Assembly: GCF_003443995.1 (NCBI RefSeq)
Contig: NZ_QWEY01000007.1
Span: forward strand, 1-64,000
DNA length: 64,000 bases
Source: Pseudotabrizicola alkalilacus
GTDB lineage: Bacteria > Pseudomonadota > Alphaproteobacteria > Rhodobacterales > Rhodobacteraceae
Reading direction: 5' to 3'
A program made the translations under genes and the position numbers. Shown in pieces: positions 1 to 8,092 of the stretch (the stretch's first letter is position 1; the number at the start of each line of letters is the position of its first letter). The notes under the pieces are model-generated. The model was given only the letters and a program-made list of their open reading frames with translations. It did not search any database and was not told where the DNA came from.

Positions 1-63
1 CTTGGGGAAAAACGGCCGAAGGCGAGCCATCTGCGCATCCGTCAGCCAGAAAAGGTTGCTCAT
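1..63 (-). CDS. IS5-family transposase, N-terminal fragment (runs off window)
   Basis: A minus-strand frame starts at the ATG at 63 and leaves the window at base 1. The visible residues begin MSNLFWLTDAQMARLRPFF, which is the characteristic N-terminus of IS5-family (IS427-type) DDE transposases that often follow a programmed-frameshift or two-ORF layout. Only 21 codons are visible, so the catalytic DDE residues cannot be examined and it is unknown whether the element is intact. The recognition rests on the N-terminal motif alone. Confidence 0.75.
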   Translation of the reverse strand, partial: MSNLFWLTDAQMARLRPFFPK

Positions 64-126
64 GATCCAGTCTCCTTGCGGAGCCTGAATCATGCCGCGC
101 AGCTGAAATCAATGGGTCCTAACCCT
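1..126. mobile_element. End of an IS5-type insertion sequence
   Basis: The transposase start is followed by about 60 noncoding bases ending in GGGTCCTAACCC (about 115-126), which I infer to be the terminal inverted repeat. The element abuts the 3' end of thyX, whose stop codon lies at 139-141, so it appears to have inserted just downstream of that gene without damaging it. The exact boundary and any target duplication cannot be fixed without the other end. Confidence 0.5.
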
Positions 127-138
127 AAAAAGCATCCT

Positions 139-1044
139 TCACCCCAATACAACCTGAAACTCACGCCATTCCCCCTTACTCATACCAGAGGTTTCCTGCG
201 TCACCTTTTCACCGTTGAGCATGCGCTTCACACAGTCAATTGCCTTCGCACTCAGCGTTACCCCGCCCATCCGGTAATCCTCGAACGCGGCAAAGGCCAA
301 GGGCACCCAGTCCTTCACGCAGGCGGCAATCGCCTCGGCATAGACCCGGATTTCGTATTGCGCGTGGGCATCGGCACGCAGGCGCAGGAAGTGGAACAGG
401 TTGTGCAGGTCGGTTTTCCAATACCACTGGGTATAGGTGTTCATCGGCAGGTTCATCCGCGCGAGTTCCCGCGCCAGCCCCTGCTGACCCTCTTGGCTCA
501 GCATCGACTCATAGCTGTCAAACGCCTGCCCCGCGTCGCGTTTCAGGATCTCCAGCACCCGGGCGGCCTCCTCGCCCTGCAACACCGCGCCCCGGCCCTG
601 ATTGTTGACCGTGCTTTGCGCGGCCAGCTGGTCGGGCGCGGGGATATAGAACTCCCGGTCCAGAATCGAATAGCGCGCGGAGTATTCATTGACGTTGGCG
701 GTGCGGTGGCGGATCCACTGGCGCGCGACGAACACCGGCAGTTTGACGTGCAGCTTGATCTCGCACATCTCGAACGGGGTCGAGTGCCAGTGCCGCATCA
801 GATAGCGGATCAGCCCCTCATCGTTCGAGACATGCTTGGTGCCCGCGCCGTAGCTGACGCGCGCCGCCTGCACGATGGCCGCATCATCGCCCATATAGTC
901 GATCACCCGGATAAAGCCGTGATCCAGCACCTCCTGCGCGCGGTACAGATGCGCCTCCATCCCCTCGGACACCGCCCGCAGAGTCTGGCGCGGCGTAGCG
1001 CGGGCGGCGTCGATTTCGGCAATCTGATCAGGGGAAAGCGGCAT
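139..1044 (-). CDS. thyX: Flavin-dependent thymidylate synthase ThyX
   Basis: Makes dTMP from dUMP using methylenetetrahydrofolate, FAD and NADPH, replacing ThyA. The ThyX signature (RHRxxSxNExSxRYS) is seen as [15 protein letters not shown] at about residues 112-126, with Ala and Val at two of the less strict positions. The 301-residue length fits the longer alphaproteobacterial ThyX. I start it at the ATG at 1044 because GAAAGG lies just upstream; an in-frame ATG ten codons earlier has no such site. The gene is monocistronic here, diverging from the lipoprotein gene at 1243, and an insertion sequence end lies right behind it. Confidence 0.95.
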   Translation of the reverse strand: MPLSPDQIAEIDAARATPRQTLRAVSEGMEAHLYRAQEVLDHGFIRVIDYMGDDAAIVQAARVSYGAGTKHVSNDEGLIRYLMRHWHSTPFEMCEIKLHVKLPVFVARQWIRHRTANVNEYSARYSILDREFYIPAPDQLAAQSTVNNQGRGAVLQGEEAARVLEILKRDAGQAFDSYESMLSQEGQQGLARELARMNLPMNTYTQWYWKTDLHNLFHFLRLRADAHAQYEIRVYAEAIAACVKDWVPLAFAAFEDYRMGGVTLSAKAIDCVKRMLNGEKVTQETSGMSKGEWREFQVVLG

Positions 1045-1242
1045 GAGGGTGGCCTTTCGAATCCGGGCGTTCACAAGATATGGGTCGTGTCAGCGCGCAG
1101 GATACGAGAGGTTGGGGAACCCTCGCAAGGGTGCGCGGCAATTCTGCATCAGGCCGTGGCACAGGCGTATGGATTCATTGACACAAAGCCGTGAGGCAGG
1201 CAGCTTTAGCCGCAAAAGAACACTATAACCGAGCAGGTAATC

Positions 1243-2214
1243 ATGAATTGGCGTGTGATCGCGGCCCTTGCGGCCGGTCTTGCCGTTGCGAGTTGTGGCG
1301 GAAACCCCCTGAACAACACGCCGGAGTGCGACAGCAACCCTCTGGCCCCCTGCCCTCCGGTCCCGCCCCCGGCGCCCACGCCGCCGCCGACCGAACCGCC
1401 AGCGCCGCCGGTTGACCCGATCCCCGAGGCTCTGCGCGGCAACCTGCGCAGCGCAACCTACAGCCCGGCAAACGGCGGCACCCTGTCGCTGGTGATCGAC
1501 CCGCTGGGCACCGGTGGCCGCTCGATTCCGTTCACACGCGACGCTACCCTCGACACCGACGGCTATCAGGCCTTTACGTGGCAGGACACCAACACCAGCC
1601 GCTATTACGTCGCCCTGTTCGACACCTCGGCCCAAGGGGCGGTCAGCGCCGGCGTCGTCGGCAGCGGCCAGTTCACCGAAATGGTCTGGGGATCGACCTA
1701 TGCGGTCGATGAGGCTTTTTCGCGCCCGACAAGCCCGGATACTGCCACCTATTCCGGACGCTACGCCGGATTGCTGAATGGGGGGCCAGACGTTAATCCC
1801 GACCTGCCTCCGGGGCCTCCCGCAGAACCCATCCAACCAACCAGAACAACCGGCCAGGTGATGATCAACGCCAATTTCGGCAGCCCCCAAGTCGGCGGCC
1901 AACAGACCGGCATCGAGGGCACCATCAGCGGCCGCAGAATTGTTGATACCGGCACACCGCTGGATGACGTGTTCCTGCAAATCGCGGAGATCAAACCTGA
2001 CGGCACTTTTGGGGGCACTGTGGTATTTAATGATAGAGAGACCGCAGGCACCTATGCCGGAGCCTTCGGCGGCACCGGCGGCGCTGCGGTAGCGGGCGCG
2101 GTCGAGATGAGACCGATTTCGGGCAATTCAGACGTGCTAGAACGCGGTGCCTTTGTGGCCGATCTGTGCGCCCCCGGCGCGCCGTCGCCCTGCCCTTCGT
2201 CTACGGCACCTTGA
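1243..2214 (+). CDS. TbpB-like surface lipoprotein, probable Slam substrate
   Basis: A 323-residue predicted lipoprotein. The signal peptide ends in a lipobox (AVASC, Cys18), followed by a Pro-rich linker at about residues 38-62 that would lift the domain off the membrane. The C-terminal half (about 205-310) has the short beta-barrel pattern of transferrin-binding-protein-B-type proteins: a GxxxxNF strand (GQVMINANF) and a GTYAGAFGGTGGAAVAG segment, matching the family's GxFxGxxAxxxxG motif. It is followed after 8 bases by a Slam-family exporter gene, the usual arrangement for a surface lipoprotein and its dedicated translocator. Its ligand is unknown; TbpB relatives bind transferrin, hemophores or complement proteins. 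Confidence 0.75.
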   Translation: MNWRVIAALAAGLAVASCGGNPLNNTPECDSNPLAPCPPVPPPAPTPPPTEPPAPPVDPIPEALRGNLRSATYSPANGGTLSLVIDPLGTGGRSIPFTRDATLDTDGYQAFTWQDTNTSRYYVALFDTSAQGAVSAGVVGSGQFTEMVWGSTYAVDEAFSRPTSPDTATYSGRYAGLLNGGPDVNPDLPPGPPAEPIQPTRTTGQVMINANFGSPQVGGQQTGIEGTISGRRIVDTGTPLDDVFLQIAEIKPDGTFGGTVVFNDRETAGTYAGAFGGTGGAAVAGAVEMRPISGNSDVLERGAFVADLCAPGAPSPCPSSTAP

Positions 2215-2222
2215 CCGCAGCG

Positions 2223-3572
2223 ATGACCCGTCGTCCCGCCCGGCTTGTGGCGCTGGTTCTGGCGCTGGCCGTGATGGCCGGATCGGGGGGCGCACGCCCC
2301 CCGTCCCCCGCCGAATACGCCCTCGCCGCCGGGGATCTGCAAACCGCGCGCCAACTGGCACAGGACCAGTTGCAAATCAACCCGAAGGATGCCGCCGCCC
2401 TGTCGGTGCTGGCGGCAGTCAACCTTGCCCATGGCCAGCCAAAGGCCGCCCGTCAGAACGCCAGCCGCGCCTTTGCCGCAGGCAGCAGCAAGCACGAACG
2501 CTTTGTCGCCGCCCGTCTGGCCGCCAAGGCCGCCCATGGTCAGGGCCAGTCACTGGTCGCGCAATACTGGCTGCGGCGCGCGGTGCAGGATGCGCCCACC
2601 GCGCAGGCCGAAGCCGTGGCGATCACCGATTTTCAGTCGCTGCGCCGGGTCACGCGCCTGCAGCTGAGCTTCGACGCCACCTTCCGCCCCAGCGAGAACG
2701 TCAACAACGGCGCACAAGACCCGATGCTGTCGATTGACGGCATCCCGACCCATTTCATCTTTACCCCCAGCTCGCGCGCCCTGCCCGGAGCCGAGACCCG
2801 TCTGGGCTTTGGTCTGCGCTATCGGCTGAGCGGAACCGAACGGCACGGCACCGATCTGGGCCTGCGGCTGACGCATAGCGCGATTGTGCTGAATGACCGC
2901 GCCCGGCGCATCGCGCCCATGGCACGCGGCTCGGATTTTTCCACCTCGACCGCCGATGTGCAACTGTCACATTATGGGGCGCTGTCCGAAAACACGGTCC
3001 TGCGCGGCGGGGTGCAGCTTGGCCAGTCCTGGCTGGCCGGGCAACACTATGCAAACAGGGCAAAGCTTGATGCTTCGCTCACCCAGCGCCTGTCACCGGC
3101 AACCCTGACCCGGCTGGGTCTGGCGGTGGAACGCCAATGGCGGACCGGAACCGTCCCGGCGGCCACCGCCCTGATGATCGACAGCGCCACCGAACACCGG
3201 CTGGCCTCGGGCGATGTGATCGGCTTGCGGCTGATCGCGGGCAAAACCGTGTCTTATGATGCCAATCAAGAGAACAAAAGCCTCACATCCGAACTGCGCT
3301 ACAGCGTCGGCAAGCCGCTCGCCGGGGTTCAGCTTTCGGGCGCGCTCGGGCTGGGACTGCGCGATTATCCGGTGTTCTTTGGCGGTGCGTTCGGCAACAG
3401 CGGACGGCACGACCGCACCGCCTCTGCCTCGGTCGATCTGTCGCTCACCCGGTTGAACGCCTTTGGCTTCGAGCCGGTTTTCTCGCTCGAAACCCGCAGG
3501 ACCAGATCCAACATCAGCCGCTATGACGGCACAGATCTGGGCCTCGGCATCCGGATCAGATCATCATTCTGA
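2223..3572 (+). CDS. Slam-family outer-membrane protein (surface lipoprotein assembly modifier, DUF560)
   Basis: Moves a partner lipoprotein across the outer membrane (type XI secretion). The 449-residue product has a signal peptide (about 1-24), an N-terminal periplasmic TPR-like region (about 28-140, helical pairs such as AAGDLQTARQLAQDQLQINP), then a long alternating-strand C-terminal region ending in SSF, typical of an outer-membrane barrel. This order, TPR then 14-strand barrel, is that of Neisseria Slam proteins. I start at the ATG at 2223 because it gives a clean signal peptide and sits 8 bases after the stop of the upstream lipoprotein gene; an upstream ATG would overlap that gene. 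Confidence 0.8.
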   Translation: MTRRPARLVALVLALAVMAGSGGARPPSPAEYALAAGDLQTARQLAQDQLQINPKDAAALSVLAAVNLAHGQPKAARQNASRAFAAGSSKHERFVAARLAAKAAHGQGQSLVAQYWLRRAVQDAPTAQAEAVAITDFQSLRRVTRLQLSFDATFRPSENVNNGAQDPMLSIDGIPTHFIFTPSSRALPGAETRLGFGLRYRLSGTERHGTDLGLRLTHSAIVLNDRARRIAPMARGSDFSTSTADVQLSHYGALSENTVLRGGVQLGQSWLAGQHYANRAKLDASLTQRLSPATLTRLGLAVERQWRTGTVPAATALMIDSATEHRLASGDVIGLRLIAGKTVSYDANQENKSLTSELRYSVGKPLAGVQLSGALGLGLRDYPVFFGGAFGNSGRHDRTASASVDLSLTRLNAFGFEPVFSLETRRTRSNISRYDGTDLGLGIRIRSSF

Positions 3573-3637
3573 CCCTGCCCCCTCGCCTTTCCCAGCCACC
3601 GCGTTAAGATGTCCCCCAATCAATCGGGAGACATACG

Positions 3638-4066
3638 ATGGCACTGAAATATCTGCACACCATGGTCCGGGTACTGGATCTGGAGGCCTCGATGGCGTTC
3701 TACCGCCTGCTCGGGCTGGAAGAGACCCGGCGGCACGAAAGCGAAAAGGGGCGGTTTTCGCTGATCTTCATGGCCCCGCCCGGCCAGCCGGAATGCCCGG
3801 TCGAGCTGACCTGGAACTGGGACGGCGATGACGGCCTGCCCTCGGACAGCCGCCACTTCGGCCATCTGGCCTATGAGGTCGATGACATCTACGCCACCTG
3901 CGCCCATCTGCAGGCCAATGGCGTGCTGATCAACCGCCCGCCTCGCGATGGCCGCATGGCCTTTGTCCGCAGCCCCGACAACATCTCGATCGAGCTCTTG
4001 CAAAAAGGCGACGCCCTTGCCCCCGCCGAGCCCTGGGCCAGCATGGAAAACACCGGCCACTGGTGA
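3638..4066 (+). CDS. gloA: Lactoylglutathione lyase (glyoxalase I)
   Basis: Converts the hemithioacetal of methylglyoxal and glutathione to lactoylglutathione. At 142 residues it is a single two-module VOC-fold chain as in bacterial Ni-dependent GloA. The four expected metal ligands are visible as H7, E56, H76 (in HFGHLAYEV) and E119 (in SIELLQ). It starts at the ATG at 3638 after a GGGAGA site. It stands alone, convergent with the sarcosine oxidase operon, and a large hairpin repeat fills the gap between the two. Confidence 0.9.
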   Translation: MALKYLHTMVRVLDLEASMAFYRLLGLEETRRHESEKGRFSLIFMAPPGQPECPVELTWNWDGDDGLPSDSRHFGHLAYEVDDIYATCAHLQANGVLINRPPRDGRMAFVRSPDNISIELLQKGDALAPAEPWASMENTGHW

Positions 4067-4080
4067 TCCCGGCGGCCACC

Positions 4081-4181
4081 CCGGGGGCTGCCTGCCCCCG
4101 GACCCCCGGGAGTATTTGGGAAAGCTGCAAAGTATAAAGGGGCTCCTTGGATTTGCAGCTTTACCAAATACTCCCGCCGGA
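4081..4181. repeat. Intergenic hairpin repeat (copy A)
   Basis: A GC-rich hairpin (CCGGGGGC at 4081-4088 with GCCCCCGG at 4094-4101) is followed by a long inverted repeat: 4108-4131 pairs with 4152-4175 (24 bases, one mismatch, about 20-base loop). Both arms start or end with GGGAGTATTTGG. It lies between the convergent gloA and soxG genes and probably terminates transcription from both sides. Related copies occur at 7936-8040, 17755-17775 (half) and 57640-57682 (half). Confidence 0.85.
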
Positions 4182-4209
4182 GGCTCCAGCCGCGTCCGTC
4201 GCGCGGCGT

Positions 4210-4731
4210 TCACAAGGCCCGTGCCGCGACCTTTACCATCGCCTCCTCAACCTCATGCCAGGCGGTGCGGGCCATCGAGCGGAAGGTGAGCAGGGTAAAG
4301 TCACCCTCCCCCTCGACGATCAGGATCAGCGGCAAATGGTTGAGCGCAGTGCGGAACGTCTGCCCCCGCTGCGCCGCCCGCAGGTCCAGCGGCACCAGCC
4401 GCGCCAGCACCTCGACCGCCCGCGCGCCAGACAGGGTCAGCGCAACCCAACCGTCCGACTGATCCGTGACCGCCGCAGCCAATCCCTCCGGCGCGACACC
4501 ACCAATCAGAAAGGCCAGGTCACGCCCGGCCCAGACCAGCCGCGTGCCCCCGGCCTCGGTCACCGCATTGGGCAGCGGAAATTGCAGGCCCAGCGCCCGG
4601 CCCACCGCCTCCGCCTGCCCCGGCCAGGGCGCGATGGCTGTCATCTGCGGCAGGTCAGCCTCGGCCAGCGTGGTGCCGGCATGGGTGACGGGGGCCGCGC
4701 CGAGTGCGGGTTTGGCGATCAGCTCAGGCAC
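4210..4731 (-). CDS. soxG: Sarcosine oxidase gamma subunit
   Basis: Smallest catalytic-complex partner but one of heterotetrameric sarcosine oxidase, which oxidises sarcosine to glycine and, with tetrahydrofolate, 5,10-methylenetetrahydrofolate plus H2O2. The 173-residue chain has the SoxG/GcvT-like layout, for example LTLSGARAVEVLARLVPLDL and a C-terminal SMARTAWHEVEEAM. I start it at a GTG at 4731 that overlaps the end of soxA by 8 bases and follows GGGGGAGAAA; this implies translational coupling to soxA. Last gene of the operon. Confidence 0.88.
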   Translation of the reverse strand: MPELIAKPALGAAPVTHAGTTLAEADLPQMTAIAPWPGQAEAVGRALGLQFPLPNAVTEAGGTRLVWAGRDLAFLIGGVAPEGLAAAVTDQSDGWVALTLSGARAVEVLARLVPLDLRAAQRGQTFRTALNHLPLILIVEGEGDFTLLTFRSMARTAWHEVEEAMVKVAARAL

Positions 4732-7642
4732 GCAGTTTCTCCCCCTTCGGGTCATGGAACACCGGATCGGTCACCGTGCACAACACATCCACCCCGCGCA
4801 GCCGGTCCACCAGCCGCACCGTCTCGCCATGCCGCGCGCGGCCATTTTTCAGAAACCCAAGCGCAAGATGGCTGTGCAGCGTCGGCGAATACCCGACCGA
4901 GGTGACATAGCCCGTCGCATTTTCGCGCACCAGATCCGCCCCTTGCGCAAACAGATGCGCGCCCGCCGTCAGCACCGAACCGGTCAACGGCATCAGCCCC
5001 ACCATCTGCTCCCGCTCTGGCCCGACCAGACCCGCCCGCGTCGCGGCAACCTTGCCGATACAGTCCTTCTTGCCGCTCACCATCTTTTCCATGCCGATGT
5101 CAAAAGCGGTGGTGCGACCGTGGATCTCGGCATGGGTGATGAAGCCCTTCTCGATCCGCAGCACATTCAGCGCCTCCATCCCATAAAGCCCGCCGCCCAT
5201 GGTTTCGGCCCTTGCGGTCAGGTCGCGGAACAGCGCCTCGCCATAGCGGGTGGGCACCGCCAGCTCATAGCCCTCCTCGCCCGAGAACGATATCCGGAAC
5301 AGCCGCGCCGCCACGCCCTGAACCACCACCGGAGCGCAGCCCATGAACGGCAGATCCGGCGCATGGCCCAAAGCGCTTGTCACCAGATCGCGCGCCAGCG
5401 GTCCGGCCACCGCAAACTGCGCCCAGCTCTCCGTCACCGACGCAAAGCGCACCTGCCAATCCGCACAAAACGCCTGATGCACGAAATCCAGATGCCGCAT
5501 CACCAGCCCGGCGGCGGCGGTGGTGGTGGTCATCAGCCAGTGCTGATCCCCCAACCGCGCGCAGGTGCCGTCATCCAGCACATGACCATCCTCGCGCAGC
5601 ATCAGCCCATAGCGGACCTTTCCCACCGGCAGGGTGGAAAACGTGTTGGTATAGACGAAATCCAGAAACCGCCCCGCATCCGGCCCCTGAATCTCGATCT
5701 TGCCCAGGGTCGAGACATCGGTGACCCCGACCGAACACCGCACCATCATCACCTCCCTGTCGCAAGCCTCGCGCCAGGTCGTCTCCCCCGGTTTGGGGAA
5801 ATAGCCGGGCCGGTACCACAGCCCCGCCTCCACCATCGGGGCGCCCCGGTCGCGGCTGGCCTGATCGCTGGTCAGAATCCGCTGCGGCGCAAAGCCCATC
5901 CCCCGGCCCCCGGCCCCCATCGCGGCAATCGACACCGGCGCATAGGGCGGGCGGAAGGTGGTGATGCCGGTCTCGGCAATCCCGCGCCCGGTCGCATCGG
6001 CCAGCACCGCCAGCGCCGCCACGTTGGAATTCTTGCCCTGATCGGGCGCCATCCCCTGCGTGGTATAGCGCTTCATATGCTCGACCGAGCGAAAGCCCTC
6101 CTGCGCAGCCAAAGCCACATCCTTGACCGTCACATCATTGGCCAGATCCAGCCAGGCGCGGCCCTTGCCCGGCACCGCCCAAAGCGGCGCAATCTGATAG
6201 GGCGCATCCTCGGCCTGCGGCAGCTCCACCGCGCCTGCCGCCACCCCCAAGGCGGCAAGGCTCGCCCGTGCCGCCTCGGCCCCCGCCGCCAGACAGCCAT
6301 GGGTCGAAAACGAGCCATTGGCAGCCCCCGCCACCAGCATCCCCGGCACCGCGCCCTCGACCGGCACAAAGGCCGCCAGCGCGTCCGACCAGCGCGGACG
6401 GCCGTTCAGATGGCAGGTCAGATGCACCGACGGGTTCCAGCCGCCCGAAACCCCCAGACACTCCGCCTCCACCCGGAACTCCCGGCCCCCGGCACGCACC
6501 ATGATCTCGCGCAGCCCCATCCGCCCGCGCGCGCGGATCACCTGCGCGCCCTTGTGCAGCGCGATCCCCGGCTCATCCGGCGCATCCTCGCGGCTGTCGA
6601 TGATCGCCACCACCTCTACCCCCGCCGCCATCAGGCTGCGGGCGGTGCTGCGCGCGCTGTCATTGTTGGCAAACAGCGCCACACGCCTGGCCGGAACCAC
6701 GCCATAGCGGTTCAGATAGCTCGGCAGCGCCGAGGCCAGCATTACGCCCGGCCGGTCATTGTCTTCAAAGGCCACCGAGCGCTCCAGCGCGCCCGCCGCC
6801 AGCACCGTCCGCTTGGCCACGATGCGCCAGAAACACTCGCGCGGCAGGTTCGGGCGCGGGCTGCGGTGCAGCCCCACCCGCTCCAGCGCGCCATAGGTGC
6901 CGTCATCATAGGCCCCGGTCACCGTGGTCCGCGTCATCAGCCGCACATTGGGCAGGCTGGCCAGCTCTGCCAGCACTCTTGCCACCCAGTCAGTAGCATG
7001 CGCGCCGTCAATCTCGCCGTCATCCGACAGCAAACGCCCGCCCGGCTCTGACGACTCATCAGCCAGAATGACATCCGCCCCCGCGCGCCCCGCCACCAGC
7101 GCCGCCATCAGCCCCGCAGGCCCGGCCCCGATCACCAGCAGATCACAGTGCGCCCAGGCCTTTTCATAGACCCCTTCATCATGCCGCCCCGACAGGCTGC
7201 CCAGACCGGCAGCGCGGCGGATCAGCGGCTCATACAGCCCCTCCCAGAACCGGCGCGGCCACATGAAAGTCTTGTAATAGAACCCCGCCGACAGGAAGAG
7301 GGCGGCCAGATCGTTGATCTCCAGCGCGTCATAACGCAGCGACGGCCAGCGGTTCTGGCTGCGCGCGGCCAGCCCTTCAAACAGCTCCTGCACGGTCGCT
7401 CGCGTGTTGGGCGTCTGGTTTGCCGGGCCGACAATCTCGACCAGCGCATTGGGCTCCTCTGACCCGGCGGTCAGAATCCCGCGCGGGCGGTGATATTTGA
7501 AACTGCGCCCGACCACCCGCACATCATTGGCGATCAGCGCCGAGGCCAGCGTATCGCCCTTGTAGCCCGCGTAAGCACGCCCATCGAAGCGAAAGGTCAC
7601 AGGCCGCGTCCGGTCAATCCGACCCTTGCCGTCGATCCTCAT
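4724..7642 (-). CDS. soxA: Sarcosine oxidase alpha subunit
   Basis: Large subunit (972 residues) of heterotetrameric sarcosine oxidase. The N-terminus has a ferredoxin-like fold (VTFRFDGRAYAGYKGDTLASAL, written here only in outline), then a Rossmann NAD-binding motif GAGPAG at residues 172-177, and a C-terminal GcvT-like folate-binding region from about residue 600 that channels the methylene group to tetrahydrofolate. The start overlaps the soxD stop by four bases (ATGA type), so soxD and soxA are translationally coupled. Full length for the family. Confidence 0.95.
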   Translation of the reverse strand: MRIDGKGRIDRTRPVTFRFDGRAYAGYKGDTLASALIANDVRVVGRSFKYHRPRGILTAGSEEPNALVEIVGPANQTPNTRATVQELFEGLAARSQNRWPSLRYDALEINDLAALFLSAGFYYKTFMWPRRFWEGLYEPLIRRAAGLGSLSGRHDEGVYEKAWAHCDLLVIGAGPAGLMAALVAGRAGADVILADESSEPGGRLLSDDGEIDGAHATDWVARVLAELASLPNVRLMTRTTVTGAYDDGTYGALERVGLHRSPRPNLPRECFWRIVAKRTVLAAGALERSVAFEDNDRPGVMLASALPSYLNRYGVVPARRVALFANNDSARSTARSLMAAGVEVVAIIDSREDAPDEPGIALHKGAQVIRARGRMGLREIMVRAGGREFRVEAECLGVSGGWNPSVHLTCHLNGRPRWSDALAAFVPVEGAVPGMLVAGAANGSFSTHGCLAAGAEAARASLAALGVAAGAVELPQAEDAPYQIAPLWAVPGKGRAWLDLANDVTVKDVALAAQEGFRSVEHMKRYTTQGMAPDQGKNSNVAALAVLADATGRGIAETGITTFRPPYAPVSIAAMGAGGRGMGFAPQRILTSDQASRDRGAPMVEAGLWYRPGYFPKPGETTWREACDREVMMVRCSVGVTDVSTLGKIEIQGPDAGRFLDFVYTNTFSTLPVGKVRYGLMLREDGHVLDDGTCARLGDQHWLMTTTTAAAGLVMRHLDFVHQAFCADWQVRFASVTESWAQFAVAGPLARDLVTSALGHAPDLPFMGCAPVVVQGVAARLFRISFSGEEGYELAVPTRYGEALFRDLTARAETMGGGLYGMEALNVLRIEKGFITHAEIHGRTTAFDIGMEKMVSGKKDCIGKVAATRAGLVGPEREQMVGLMPLTGSVLTAGAHLFAQGADLVRENATGYVTSVGYSPTLHSHLALGFLKNGRARHGETVRLVDRLRGVDVLCTVTDPVFHDPKGEKLRA

Positions 7643-7902
7643 GCGGCACCCCCGGCAACAGGTTCGACCGTGACAATCTCATGTGTCACGGTATTGCGGG
7701 TGACCTTCAGCCAGGAACAACAGCCCTGCTCGTGATACCACAGATCCTGCACCAACCCCGCCGGGTTGTCGCGGTTGTGCAGATGGTCATCCCAGGCCTC
7801 CGGCGCCGCATCCGGCGCGGGCCGGTTCAGATACTCCGCCGCGCCGTAGTAATAAAATTCGCGCCGGTCGCGCGGGCCGCACAGCGGGCAGGTCAGGCGC
7901 AT
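7639..7902 (-). CDS. soxD: Sarcosine oxidase delta subunit
   Basis: An 87-residue zinc-binding subunit. It opens MRLTCPLCGPRDRREFYYYG and carries a second cluster HEQGCCSW, giving the Cys/His zinc ligands expected of SoxD. It overlaps soxA by four bases. Unusually, it is separated from soxB by about 190 bases containing a strong hairpin repeat rather than following it directly. Confidence 0.93.
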   Translation of the reverse strand: MRLTCPLCGPRDRREFYYYGAAEYLNRPAPDAAPEAWDDHLHNRDNPAGLVQDLWYHEQGCCSWLKVTRNTVTHEIVTVEPVAGGAA

Positions 7903-7935
7903 CTTGAAGAACCTCTCTGTTTGACGGACTTCGCA

Positions 7936-8040
7936 AGGGGCGCTGCCCCTCGGCCTGCGGCCTCACCCCGGAGTATTTGGGCAAGCAGCAATCCAAGGCA
8001 CGCGGCTCTTGATTTGCTGCTTGATAAAATACTCCCGCCG
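7936..8040. repeat. Intergenic hairpin repeat (copy B) inside the sox operon
   Basis: A short hairpin (AGGGGC 7936-7941, GCCCCT 7945-7950) sits beside an imperfect inverted repeat of about 26 bases (roughly 7969-7994 with 8012-8036); the arms share GGAGTATTT and CAAGCAGCAA. It is homologous to copy A. It lies between soxB and soxD, all on the same strand, where a hairpin could cause partial termination or protect an mRNA 3' end. Confidence 0.8.
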
Positions 8041-8092
8041 GAGGCATCCGACGCCGGAGCAGAGCGGGAAGCGTGCAAAATCATCGCGCCCC

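Noticed and set aside
1178-1229. Promoter TTGACA / TATAAC before the TbpB-like gene
   Set aside because: The two elements are about 40 bases apart, too far for one promoter, and TATAAC is only 14 bases from the start codon.
4466-7051. Long plus-strand open frame of 861 codons across the sox genes
   Set aside because: It is exactly antisense to soxA, is Arg/His/Pro rich like other G+C-driven shadows, and has no start signal.
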